From Muricea muricata (lineage: Eukaryota > Cnidaria > Anthozoa > Malacalcyonacea > Plexauridae), in the NCBI GenBank assembly GCA_963855995.1, contig OY979720.1:4528501-4592500 (forward strand): 64,000 nt of DNA, read 5' to 3'. Positions 50,549 to 62,005 of this stretch are shown piece by piece (the stretch's first letter is position 1; each line of letters starts with the position of its first letter). The translations under genes were made by a program, and so were the position numbers. A model generated the notes under the pieces. It saw only the letters and a list, made by a program, of their open reading frames with translations. It did no database searches and was not told where the DNA came from.

Positions 50549-51376
50549 ATTACGTATCTTTTTTATTTTTTGTATAACGCAAGATTTTTGTGTTGCAATA
50601 CTGCAAATGTGAAGATAGGTCACCGTGCGAAAACAGGAGATACAGCACATTCATTTTTAAAAATTGAATTTTTTAGAAATACAGATTCGGTCTGCATTTT
50701 TACGCGCGAAATGGCGTCAGTATCTCACATGACATGAAATTTTCGATGTTTTACATATTTATTTGTTGTAAAGGTGATATATAAGGGGATTTGTGTAAGT
50801 AACATTAATTTTGGCGCATGCCGTCTTTATTTGTGAGCATTACTATATCGAGTCACTTTAAATTACTATATGCAGCGCGTATAATTGTTATTATGAAATT
50901 TATTTGAAAAACACTCTAGCCTCACACAACAATATGCTGGTTTACAGGGGGGGGGGGGCGTGTAGATGCAATAAAGAAAAAAAATACCTAGAAATATAAA
51001 ACTAAGAAATACAATACAGCGGAAACTCCGAAAATTGACAACATGATAAACTTTTATTTCTACGTTTTCACTATTCTTTGGTCATCATCAGGAAGGAAAT
51101 GATGATCTCATTACATACTACAGTTACATTTAAATCAACATGATTCTAAAAAACGGCAACTCGCAATACTATATACTATACATGACGCTTCGCCCTTAGA
51201 TCGATCATCTTTACAACATGACCAAACTTTTATTGTATTGGTATCGGTATGTTATATAGAATCTAAATAAATCAATCTAAGTTTTAAGTAAAATCATGTT
51301 CATGTTCTAAGTGCTATACTAAGTCAGTGTTGTTGCCTAGAAGTTTGCTCTTTCACTGTTTCACAGAAGGTAATAA

Positions 51377-52873
51377 TTAACGATACATGTTGAAGATGCA
51401 CATCATTAGGACAAGAATCACATTTAAGTTTATGCTTTGGTTAGCTGTGCCTGTCGGAGTTGTTCTTGTCGGAGTTGTTCTTGTCGGAGTTGTTCTTGTC
51501 GGAGTTGTTCTTGTCGGAGTTGTTCTTCTCAAGGATGCCCTTGTCGAAGTTGGCGTAGATCCGGTGATCGACCGAGATGTCGAGATTGACACAGATAATG
51601 ACGTCATCGTTGCATTGCTTTCTGATGTTTTCTCAAAGGTGAACGTGCCAAACCTTTTCAGAGGTTTATCGCTTTTAAGTGAGCCTTCTGTGTTGTTTGT
51701 AAGTAGTTCGATATCTTCAGGTGGATTTGTTACTTTATCAGGGCTAGTGAAGTCAGTTCCACTGTCAGTGCCCGCATCATAAAGTGGCAAATCTCTTCTT
51801 CTCGAATCTTCCCATTCTCCTGTTGTCGTGTTGCATAAGTCGAAGTCGTGTACACCAACGAACCAGTCAGGTGAGGGTGCGATCATGGTAATAAAGGACA
51901 CAAGCGGAAATTCTGAATTGACTTCGATGTTAGCTATGCTACTAGTTCCAGTTGGTGAGATGGAAAAGCTGCTACCCTCGTACTTCTTAAAGGCTTTTTT
52001 CTTACTTATCTGAGTGTCCATCTCGCTGTTAAGTGCGTTTGTCGTACCTCAAAAACAAACCAGTGTACATCCGTTTAGGTGACGTTATTAAAATATAGAT
52101 ATTGTGAGTGTGTCATGTATTGTTACACAATATTCAACATTTGAAAAACCTGAACTGATAGAAACGGACTATTAATTTCTGGACGAATGGGTTATGATGG
52201 GACTTCGCTAGAAAGGTCCTATGTTTTTTGTGATTTTCATTGCACTACTAACGCCAACTGGCCACGTTATTTCGAGATATTATCAAGTATACTTTTCAGG
52301 CTCACACAGACCGAACGCGATTGGCCAACGCGACGCGATTTTTCGATTTTTAAAAGCAAATAAAACCATCAACAAAAAGAAATTTGGTTAGATGTGTGCA
52401 CTAAATAGCTTAAATTGCTGATGTCCTTCCGACGATTGGAGAAAAATAAAAAAGGATTAAAGTTAAAGGACGTTGAAAATGGAAAATTCGCGTCACGCTG
52501 TCAAATCGCGTCCTGTCTGTCTCGACCTTTAGCCTATGTCATTTGACAGCGCTGCGCGTCCATAAACAACAAATTAAGATATTCGTGTAAATAGGGAAAA
52601 TTGATTATCCATACCCCTTTCTGCCACATCTTTAACTCCTGTAGTCGCCTTAATTCCGGGTTTCCACATCACATAGTCAGCTTTATGACTACACCCTACG
52701 AGAACAGAGAAATGAGGTCCGGATCCGCTTGGAAAACCAGGATGACTTTGGCTTGTCCATTCCGCTTGAAACTTTAAGGTATATTTCGCCGTTCCCTGAC
52801 ATTGAATAGCTTGAGTAAACGCTACTGTACTTACGAGACACACCACGCTATACCACAATACAAAGGTTGACAT
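51377..52873 (-). CDS. Single-domain Spondin_N surface protein 2, TTPTR stalk
   Basis: Coding exons 52873-52615 and 52047-51377 (phase 1) give 930 bp, about 309 aa. The signal peptide and domain are very close to those of Spondin_N gene 1 (VSTVAFTQAIQCQGTAKY; APSPDWFVGV; LPLYDAGTDSGTDF). The domain is followed by a stalk with five tandem T-T-P-T-R units and a hydrophobic tail (NVILVLMMCIF) fitting a GPI signal. The intron carries the MITE at 52298-52529. Genes 1 and 2 are recent duplicates that differ mainly in the stalk. Confidence 0.88.
51451..51528. repeat. 15-bp coding minisatellite (TTPTR units)
   Basis: Five nearly identical 15-bp units (gtcggagttgttctt on the plus strand) encode Thr-Thr-Pro-Thr-Arg repeats on the minus strand in the stalk of Spondin_N gene 2. 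The related fragment at 58561-58773 has a single unit, so the array expanded after duplication. Confidence 0.9.
52298..52529. mobile_element. MITE with ACAGACCG-ACGCGATT ends
   Basis: The left end (aggctcacacagaccgaacg) and right end (cgtcctgtctgtctcgacct) are imperfect inverted repeats, each next to GCGATT or AATCGC. About 232 bp, in the intron of Spondin_N gene 2. A partial copy lies at 15561-15720. Confidence 0.7.
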
Positions 52874-53082
52874 TTTTAGTCAAAACTAAAAAAAATCACT
52901 TTGTAGTTGAGTTAAACCATAAACGATTGTGTCTGTGTCCGATACTGAAATCGGACACCATTATATTTACTTTTGGAAGTATCACGCTATTGGTTCGTGG
53001 AAGGATTGATCCGTGGGCAGCAAAACGAAATAGGCTATCATCAATTTTAATTTCAGTTTATCAATCGAAATATCAACAATTT

Positions 53083-53985
53083 TATATTGAGCACCTGTCG
53101 TGCATTTATTAGTATAATTATGCTCTTTTATGTGAAAGGGGATTTGTTTTGTTTTCTGGTACAGGCGGAATATTATTTGTAATTAATGTTTAACTCAAGT
53201 ACTTTTCGTATAATCTTTATTAAATGTAAGTTATATAACTTTCAATATTACTAATGACAAAGACTTTGAAAGCTTTTGCTCAAAAACGTCGATTTCATTT
53301 ACTTTCTTCAACGTTTCAATTGGTGAAAGAACCTATTCCTTTTTTATGCACCAAAATCATGTAAATAATATGTCTAATCATTTACTATCGTTTGCAATAA
53401 GCCTATAAGATTAAGTAATCTTTAAAACAAAAGGTATACATTACGTCATAAACATGTAAATATTGATCGGTTGCCTTGGATAAATTACACCAGCACTACA
53501 GATTTCTGCTTTCTTGCGTTTAAAACTTCCTGGAATCAAACTAGACAATTAACGTTTGTCTTTTTTAGCTCAGGCAGATAATTTTTTCTTTTTTCAACTT
53601 TAACGACTGCGGAAACACTTACAATAAGAAGTGATTAAAGGCATGGAAGATACGATTGGCCAGTTGCATACAATATTATCTTATCGGCATGAGATCATAG
53701 GGTTGGAGGTTAGAACGAGGCAGAGCGTTTTTGATGTTTATAAGCCAGTTTCCTGTGCATGGAGTTACATCTGCATGCTTAGTCACGGTTGACCTATATA
53801 TACTCGATTTTACATTCAAAGCGTGAACGGCAAAATTCTATATGTACGTAGTTCTGTCAGTTTATAATTGAAGATGATATATTGACATCTATATTATAGG
53901 AGACAAGAATCACATTTAAGTTTATGCTCTGGTTAGCTGTGCCTGTCGGAGTTGCCTTTGTCGAGCTTGGCGTAGAATAAAACTT
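53083..53985. repeat. Duplicated spacer, copy A
   Basis: This spacer upstream of Spondin_N gene 2 matches 56581-57218 and then 58229 onward. Shared blocks include attagtataattatgctctt, gactttgaaagcttttgctc, atgagatcatagggttggag and gtgcatggagttacatctgc. It is part of the unit duplicated with the Spondin_N genes. It contains no gene, only a fragment at 53905-53985. Confidence 0.85.
53905..53985 (-). pseudogene. Fragment of a Spondin_N stalk/tail exon
   Basis: About 80 bp match the 3' coding end of Spondin_N gene 2 (tail and stalk, around 51411-51550), from aagaatcacatttaagttta to ggcgtaga. The spondin domain is gone. It is a remnant exon end left by duplication, shorter than the copy at 58561. 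Confidence 0.75.
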
Positions 53986-54095
53986 TCACCCATGAATACA
54001 TAATGTTAGTGCATAGTGTTACGTAATTTGATTATACTTACTGTAGTTACACAAGTAAACGTTCTAATTGATTGGAAATGAGCAAGTTGTTGTTC

Positions 54096-56484
54096 TTAAT
54101 AAAAGAGAATGTTCATAATGCATAAGATCATGCAAGCAGTTATACTGAAGCTTTTGCCCAGATTAGCCGTGCCTGTCGGGTTTGCTGGTGGTAACGTCAC
54201 CCTAATGCCATTTTCCGACGTCTTCACGAAGGTAAACGTTCCAAATCTCTTGATGGCTTCGTCTCCTTTGAGTGAGCCTTCAATGTCTTTTGTCAGACGG
54301 TGAATATTCTCCTGGGGAGTAGTAGGCTGATTATCAGGATCACTCACAAATGTTTTCCCGTCGTCAGTCCCAGAATCGTATGGAAACAAATCTCTCTTTA
54401 CTGAGTCTTGCCATTTTCCTGTTGTCGTGTCACATAAATTTAAATCACGCACACCAAGAAACCAATCTGGTGAGGGAGCTATCATGGTAATGAATGATAC
54501 CAGAGGATATTCAGAGGTGACTGCGATATTAGAGATGGAATCACTTGCTGTTCCGCCGAAGATCAACTTTCCTTGGTATCTTATAGAAGCATTCTTTGCC
54601 GTTATTTGAGCGTCCATTTCACTGTTTATTGTCCCCGTGTTGCCTAAAAATTAATATAGTTGTGTTTAGCCTAGACTTGTTTGTACCTTTTCTTATGTAC
54701 TGTGTACAACCAGCCTGAAACAATTCATAATTTGGCCATGTACAAGTAAAATTGTCATAGCCGGAAGAAAATTGGAAGACGGAGACGCGAAAAAACATCT
54801 TGATTATTGTTCGTGTCTCGCTAAATTTTGATATTGAGCCCTTAACAATAGCGTGAACTTTGGCAATCCTCTGACCAATATTCAAATAGTGGTAACATGG
54901 CTTCGCTGTATCAAAGTTTTTGTGATCATTGTCAAAATTTTACATATGGAAAATAAAAGTCAGAAATCTTTTCGAAACTAAATCGGCGATTAATTTAAAT
55001 ACTCGATCAGTCAGTTTCTCGAAGAAAAACATACAAACTCTTTAAACCACTCCAAACTAAAAAAAAAACAACAACAAAAAAATGCAGTTAAGTGTACGTG
55101 CATCGACATAAGCACAAGCATAAAACCCCGTACTGACGAGCAAGTTTTCCTTGACAATTAAGTTTCTTGCCGAGTTCATTTACGCGTCTGTACGACTGAC
55201 AAGTTTTCCTTGACAGGCTTTTTTAGTTCCTGCATGTGTGCGAAAATTATGCTTGTGCATGATCCTTGTTGAAAAGCTTTTAAACCAGGTTCCTTGTCAA
55301 GGAAAAAAATGTCAAGGAAAACTTGCTCGTCTGCACGGGGCTTAAGACTACGAGCATAAGCTGTGGTAGACCAAAGCAAATTCAAAAGAAAATTCTTTCT
55401 GCTTTGTCCTCGTAAGCCTCTGGAAAACAGACTACGTACGCGAATCTATACAGTTTTGTATAATAATCATTCTGGATTTTTATTGGTCGAGAACTGTGAT
55501 CAATACAGACGCACGCTGACGCCATTTCAGCGACAAGCGAATCGGCGAATCACAACAATTTTAGAATTATCGACAGCCAATGGCGTGCTTTGTTTTGTAT
55601 AGATCATCACACATCAAATGGCGTGCTAAAGTCTTTTTGTCGCGCTACAAAGTTTATTTTGGAAAAATTTTTCATATTTTTATTATATAAAACAAATAGA
55701 TAACATTTTGCCGTTGTTTGTTTAGTTATAGATACACGGTAGACGTCATAATGTGGTAAGAACATCAGTGACCCACTCGCCTAGGCGGCTCGTGGGCCAC
55801 TTTTTTGTTCTTACCACTCTATGACGTCATACCGTGTATCTATAACTGAACAGACAACGGAAAAATATTATCTATTTGTTAAATAATATGACCAATTTAA
55901 ATACCGACCACAAAAGAAAAGCTAAGTGCAGAGCATTCCACATCGTCGAATAGTGGGAGTGACTTTGCTACGACAGTTGCGTAACATTTATTGATTTACC
56001 CAAACTATTTTACCTATGCCACCTCCTTCTGTGTCGATGGAAACTTGACATTATAATATAGAGTCAGTTAAGATCACAGAAATCATCTCAATACGATACA
56101 TTGATAAGGCGTTAGAAGTGCTTAATACGCTAGCTAACAAGCAAACTTCATTTCAGCTATATAATTATACGGTCGTGTTTTAAGTTTTAAATCAACATAA
56201 ATGCCTTCAAAATATACTGAACTATTCATACCACTTTCTGCCACAGCCTCAACTCCTGGACTGGCTTTTGTCCCTGGTGCCCACATGACATAGGCAGCTT
56301 TATGACTACAACCGACGAGCGGTGAAAAATGAGGGTTTGAAGGGAAGTCTTTGTGCGTCTGATTTGTCCATTCTCCTTGGAATGTGAGCGTGTATTTTGC
56401 AGTACCGTTGCATGACTTGGCAGCTTGTGTAGTATACACGAACAAAACAGCTGTAAACACAAGCTTTGGCAAACAGTTATACAT
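54096..56484 (-). CDS. Single-domain Spondin_N surface protein 3
   Basis: Coding exons 56484-56232 and 54643-54096 (phase 1) give 801 bp, about 266 aa. The signal peptide ends near VYTTQA. The domain runs from KSCNGTAKYTLTFQGEW to AESG, then APSPDWFLGV, a Cys and LFPYDSGTDDGKTF. There is a very short linker (PPANPTGTANLG) and a hydrophobic end (SITACMILCIMNILFY) fitting a GPI signal. It lacks the long stalk of genes 1 and 2. The 1.6-kb intron holds two MITE-like repeats (55105-55362, 55689-55880). Confidence 0.88.
55105..55362. mobile_element. MITE with ~50-bp inverted ends
   Basis: The left end (acataagcacaagc, then ccccgtactgacgagcaag and ttttccttgaca) is inverted at the right end (tgtcaaggaaaacttgctcg, then cacggggc and gagcataagc). 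Extra copies of the caagttttccttgaca motif lie inside, near 55199. About 258 bp, non-coding, in the intron of Spondin_N gene 3. Confidence 0.8.
55689..55880. mobile_element. 192-bp foldback element
   Basis: Arms from 55689 (aacaaatagataa) and to 55880 (ttatctatttgtt) pair through gttatagatacacgg, gacgtcat and gtggtaagaac, about 75-85 bp each. The centre is GC-rich with a gcctaggc palindrome. It is in the intron of Spondin_N gene 3. Confidence 0.85.
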
Positions 56485-59212
56485 GTTTGGAGAATGGCAC
56501 GAACCCGATACTGAATGATACGGTCTTTTCGTGACAAACGCCCGACCAAATATGATGCAGGTAATTGTTCTTGCTGCTAAATATCGAGCACCTGTGGTGC
56601 ATGTATTAGTATAATTATGCTCTTTTATGTTGGGAGGGAATTTGTTTTGTTTTCTGGTACAGGTGGAATGTTATTTGTAATGTTTAACTCAAGTACTTTT
56701 CGTATAGTCTTTATCTAATGTAATATACTTTCAATATTACTAGTGACGAAGACTTTGAAAGCTTTTGCTCGAAACGTTGATTTCATTTACTTTCTTTAAC
56801 GTTTCAAATAGTGAAAGAACCTTTTCCTTTTCTATACACTAAAATCGTTTAAATAATGTATCGAATCATTTACTATCGTTTGCAATAAGTCTAAGATTAA
56901 ATAATCTTCAAAACAAAAAGGTATACATTATGTCATAAACATGTAAATATTGATCGGTCGCCTTGGATAAATTGCACCTGAACCGATATGCTTTGTTGCG
57001 TTTAAACTTTCTGGCTTCAAAGTAGACAAACGGTTTTTTTTAATAAAATTCTTTAGGCTCAGGCAGATAATTTTTTTTTTAACTTCAACGAATCCGGAAA
57101 CACTTACAGTAAGAAGTCATTAATTAAAGGCATAGAAGACACGATTGGCCAGTTGCATACAATATATTATCTTATCGGCATGAGATCATAGGGTTGGAGG
57201 TTAGAACGAGGCAGAGCGAAGTTAAAAGCCAGGGTACGAGGTTGCGAAGCAAACAGAGAGTTTACAGGATGAAAACTGATTTTGACTAGACCTTCTAAAT
57301 TTTGCATTAGCAATAAACATGCTCAGTTTTTTAAATGCAAAAGACAACAAAAATTTGATTCGTCTCAATTTAAAGAGATTCAAAAACAATATATCGTCTA
57401 TTACGGAAGTCTATTACAAAACTTTTATATTTTTTTACTACCGGATATATTCTCACCTAAATCAACGAAGTGTCCGTCAACCTGGATTAGTTTTTACCCT
57501 CAAAATTAAATTATCTTACGAAATAAGGCAGATATAAAAATTTTGTTATAACCTTTTGGAGTCTCTTTCAAATAAGACGATGAAAAAATTTGTTGTCATT
57601 TTCCTCTTTAACTTTACTGTCTAAGCAAGCTGGTACTGCTTCTACTAAGCCTCGTGTGTTATAGGTATTAATGCCCTAGCTCGAACAAGGGCAATAAGTA
57701 ATCAGATATATTGCCCTTGAAACCAAGGGCAATTATATGATGATATATAGACTATAATGATATATAATATAGACTTCACGTCTTCAAGATTTTTCGATAA
57801 TTCTTCAAAAGTTTCATCCGATTATTTATTTGAAGGCAATATAACGGAAGTATTGACCGCGGTACATCATAGAAAACCGACTCAACAGTGAAATAAAAGC
57901 ACGTATTTATGAAGGTGAGTGGATGTATGGAGGCGGAGATGGGTGAAATTTCAGGCGTCGGTTTATTATTCTTTAAAAAGGGAGTGTAGCGGAACCACGT
58001 GGTGTGAGGTAGTTACCTTTTCACTTTTGCTTGTTTAGGGATCGATATCGAGTATTAGCTAGACATGCAGACCCTATTACGAATGTTTTGCTGGTAAAAA
58101 TTATGAACAACTTTTGAACAATATTGAGTCTGATCTGGGTGTAACCCTGTGTAACGGGGTTGCATGACAGTTATGATCAATGTGGGCAACAAAACATTGT
58201 TAAATCCTTTATTTATTAATAAGTTGATCCGTTTTTTATGCTTATAAGCTAGTTTCCTGTGCATGGAGTTACATCTGCATGCTTAGTCACGGTTGACCTA
58301 TATACTCGATTTTTCATTCAAAGCGCGAACGGCAAAATTGGCTGTATGTACGTAGTTCTGTCAGTTTATAAATGAAGATGATATATTGACATCTATATTA
58401 TATTATCTTGTGATTGTTTAAAGAAGAATGTTTAAGATGCATAAAATTTTGATTAAAGTTATGCTCAGTTTTGTGCCGAGATTAGCTGTACCATTATGTT
58501 CATGGTAAATACTATAGCAAGCTCTGCGGTGGTAGTACTTAGTTATACTTTAGACTTGTTCACAGAAGATAATAATTAACGATACATGTTGAAGATGCAC
58601 ATCATTAGTACGAGAATCACATTTAAGTTTATGCTTTGGTTAGCTGTGCCTGTCGGAGTTGCTGTTGTCGTGTTTGGCGTAGATCCCGTGATCGACCGAG
58701 ATGTCGAGTTGACACAGATGATGACGTCATCATTGGATTGCTTTCTGATGTTTTCTCAAAGGTGAACGTACCCACAGACACAAGCATATAGTTTACATTT
58801 ATTGTGAAACTTGCACCCATGAATATATTGAAATTACGGCAGTAAATCGAATACTAGCCCATTTTAAGTAATCATATTTATATTATAAATGTAACCCTTT
58901 ACAAACCAAGTATGGAAATTATAACAATAAAAACTATAGTGTTCCCAAACTATAGTGTAACAGTGTCACTTGAACAATAATAAACCAATCATATGTTTAT
59001 GGACTTTAAATCTCAAATTTTCTTTGACCTGTAATCCTGTGATTAAAGTGTGATAATTACGTGCAATACATTTAAATTAACTTAATATGAAGTAATCACT
59101 TCTTAACAGAATACATAATGGTGGATAGTCTTACATAATTTGATTACTGTATATTTACTGTAGTTAGACAAGTAAACGTTCTAATTGATTGGAAATGAGC
59201 AAGTTGTGGTTC
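56485..59212. other. Spacer between Spondin_N genes 3 and 4, duplicated and interrupted
   Basis: Positions 56581-57218 and 58229 to ~58430 are a second copy of spacer 53083-53985. Between them lies about 1 kb (57219-58228) absent from the other copy, with a small ttgcccttg/caagggcaa inverted repeat at 57688-57734 and no recognised gene. The exon fragment at 58561-58773 follows. The part from 59110 matches the 3' flank of gene 3. Confidence 0.75.
58561..58773 (-). pseudogene. Truncated copy of the 3' part of a Spondin_N exon 2
   Basis: It matches the 3' end of Spondin_N gene 2 (about 51363-51650), including the tail, one TTPTR-type unit and the start of the KRFGTFTFEK region read backward. 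It then stops abruptly at about 58773. The main part of the domain, including PSPDW, is absent, so it cannot encode a spondin domain. It is a duplication remnant. Confidence 0.85.
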
Positions 59213-60926
59213 TTAATAAAAGAGAATGTTCATAATGCATAAAATCATGCAAGCAGTTATACTGAAGCTTTTGCCCAGATTAGCCGTGCCAGTCGGGTTT
59301 GTTGGTGGTATCGTCACCATAATGCCATTTTCTGAGGTCTTCACGAAGGTAAACGTTCCAAAGCTCTTGATGGCTTCGTCTCCTTTAAGTGAACCTTCAA
59401 TGCCTTTTGTCAGACGGTGAATATTCCCCTGGGGATTCGTGATCACGTTAGAACTCTCAAAGTTAGTGCCGTTATCAGTACCAGCATCGTAGGGAAACAA
59501 GACTCTTACTACTCTGTCTTGCCATTTTCCCGTTGTCGTGTCACATAAGTTTAAATCACGCACACCAAGAAACCAATCTGGTGAGGGAGCTATCATGAGA
59601 ATGAATGATACCAGAGGATATTCAGAGGTGACTGCGATATCAGAGACAGAATTATTTGCTCTCCCGCCGAAGATCAACTTTCCTTGGTATTTGATGGAAG
59701 CATTCTTCGCTGCTATTTGAGCGTTTATTTCACTGTTTATTGTTCTTGTGCTACCTAAAAATAATATACTTCTGTTTAGCTTTATCTTAACTTCTTTCTC
59801 ACTTCAACAAAAATTTAACTTCATAGTCTGGTGTTTGAAAAACGTAAAATTGCAGTAGTTGGCAGTTGAGGGGTTGAGATACAGTGAAGGAAATGTCAGG
59901 AATGCGAGACAGGACCGACAAACGATATGCGGCTTGCTCCCAGCATCACTGATTGTAAGAAAAAGGTATCAGCAGAATTCATTGTCTACCATCCTTGACA
60001 TCCTTATCAGTGCAATTTTTTGACACAAGTTAAATGCTGTTGGTAAATTTGGAGTTCGTACATTGGTCAAGGCTTTGTAGCGGTTTAATGGTGTGTCATT
60101 ATTTTATTACTCGGATATAAAGTAAAAGTACAAGAAAAAGTCAGGTTTAAATATTTAAATCTGAAATGTTTTTGTAGAAATTTTGCATGGTAAATTAAAT
60201 ATGCTGCAATTAAACTTTGACAGTCATGGTGCCACAACCAGCCTTAATCCTGTGATAACACGGAAGTAGTGCATGAGATTAAGATATGCAGTGTGTATAT
60301 TTATATCGGGAATATAAAATAAAAAGGTGGCACATTTAACACAACAGCTGTATTTATTTTCACTAGTGAAGATATGAGAAAATATGAAACCGCGGGATTT
60401 ATATGTTGTCTGTTAGTTTGTTCCGAATTCTGACCATATCCATGTTTTCACCTCTCGAAAATAATATTTATATCTTTGCGTAATATCCTCTATGTATATG
60501 GTACCTAAGATATGCTTTTTAAACGGCTAAACGCTTGGTACAGCGTCAGAAATGTTCGAAAGAGTCCACCTTATATCAACAATATGGTCGTGTTTTCAAC
60601 TGTGTTTAGTCCATGTTTTGGCCTTTACTTTAGTCCAAAATTATTTTGACCTAATATACTGAACTATTCATACCAGTTTCTGCCACATTCTTAACTCCTG
60701 GACTGGCTTTTGTCCCTGGTGCCCACATCACGTAGGCAGCTTTATGACTACAACCGACGAGCGGTGAGAAATGAGGATTTGAAGGGAAATCTTTGTGCCT
60801 CTGACTTGTCCATTCTCCTTGGAATGTGATCGTATATTTTGCAGTACCGTTGCATGACTTGGCAGCTTGTGCAGAATACACGAACAAAACAGCTGTAAAC
60901 ACAAGCTTTAGCAAACAGTTATACAT
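59213..60926 (-). CDS. Single-domain Spondin_N surface protein 4
   Basis: Coding exons 60926-60674 and 59754-59213 (phase 1) give 795 bp, about 264 aa. It is nearly identical to Spondin_N gene 3 in signal peptide (TAVLFVYSAQAA), domain and hydrophobic tail. The back half has IAPSPDWFLGV, a Cys and LFPYDAGTDNGTNF. Gene 3 differs mainly between the PYD motif and the HRLTK block. The intron (59755-60673) shows no repeat I recognise. Confidence 0.88.
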
Positions 60927-62005
60927 GTTTCAAATCATACAGATGAAACCAAATGACCTGATTTAGTCAAACTTTTCCTCTTAAATGCCGACCCGATAGA
61001 ACACGAGTGTATCCAATCGAGTCGTCTTGGATGACTAAGCTAAGCACTTGTATTGTTTTGTCAGTAAGTGGGTGGGAATATTTTTAAATACAGAAACGAA
61101 ATTTACTTGAAGAACTTAATCTAATGTTCTTCCCAAAGACTTTGAAGCCTGCATACCAAAATCACATGCATGTTTATTGTGAGTTCCGGGGTGAATTTAG
61201 TATGATTTGCAAGGTTTCGAAACCAAATACGTGTTCGCAAACAAGTTAATATCACAGGTCAATATTGACTGGTCAACAACTAAAATGCAGGGGTGCCTTT
61301 TTTGTACTCAAAATCAGTTCTAGCATATTTAAGATAGACTCACTTTTTTATTAATCTCCAAGTTTCTAATCGTTACTTTCTTGATTTTCTTAATTTTAAA
61401 GGTGCATACAGTAACAATTTGTAAGGGTGGCCAATATGATGGGGATTTAGACAGAGTCACACTGAAGTCATGCCGTGACAGTAGCTTACATATTTATATT
61501 TAAGTATTATGATTAAGTGTCACGAAAGCCGACGTTTCACTATCTAATAAAAAAATCGACATTTTAGGTGGTGGGTAGTGTAGTCGAGTGTCTGTGGGCG
61601 AGCCGTCTTGCTCCAGAGGCAGGATATAGTCTCTGAATCTCTGGGAAATTCGAAATTATAGGAAATATTCAGAATTTTCTAATTCTGCGTCTTAGGAGCG
61701 CTGTAGGAAACTTCGTTTGCAGAAAAAGCTGTGGCAAAAGTGTGCGTGTGTGAGGGTAGCGTGGGGGATCTCTGGCTCCCAACTTACTCCGCTGTCGTAT
61801 GGAGGACATCATCATTCAAGCATACCAAGCTGTCTTGTGGCATATATAGATCAGTGCAAATTCCCGAATAAATTAGATTACATAATTAGCTATTAGAAAT
61901 TCCTTTTTCTAAAATTGCGACATAATTATACACATCGATCAACAACTTTACTACAAAATAGTTGTTTAAGTTTTGTAAAAGTACATAATTTTGTCTGGAA
62001 AAAGC
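60927..62005. other. Intergenic region between divergent Spondin_N genes 4 and 5
   Basis: The two genes are transcribed away from each other, so this ~1.1 kb should hold both promoters. I see no clear TATA box and no gene. A stretch at about 61568-61640 has weak tRNA-like look but does not fold as a tRNA. Confidence 0.5.

Larger units (their letters stand above)
48763..51376. other. Spacer between Spondin_N genes 1 and 2
   Basis: No gene recognised. It contains the inverted repeat 49401-49591, the palindrome 50478-50548, a poly-G run near 50946 and the presumed promoter of gene 1 and 3' UTR of gene 2. ORFs of 70-110 aa here overlap the repeats and look spurious. Confidence 0.5.

Noticed and set aside
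51050-51100. Hammerhead-ribozyme-like core on the minus strand (CTGATGA, then a stem, then GAAAACGT)
   Set aside because: The sequence before the core and the sequence after the expected cleavage site do not pair to make stem I, and stem III is only about 3 bp. Weaker look-alikes near 35912, 53262 and 56743 lack the CTGATGA core.
61568-61640. Possible second tRNA-like sequence
   Set aside because: Only a vague A-box resemblance; no B box at the right distance and no cloverleaf.
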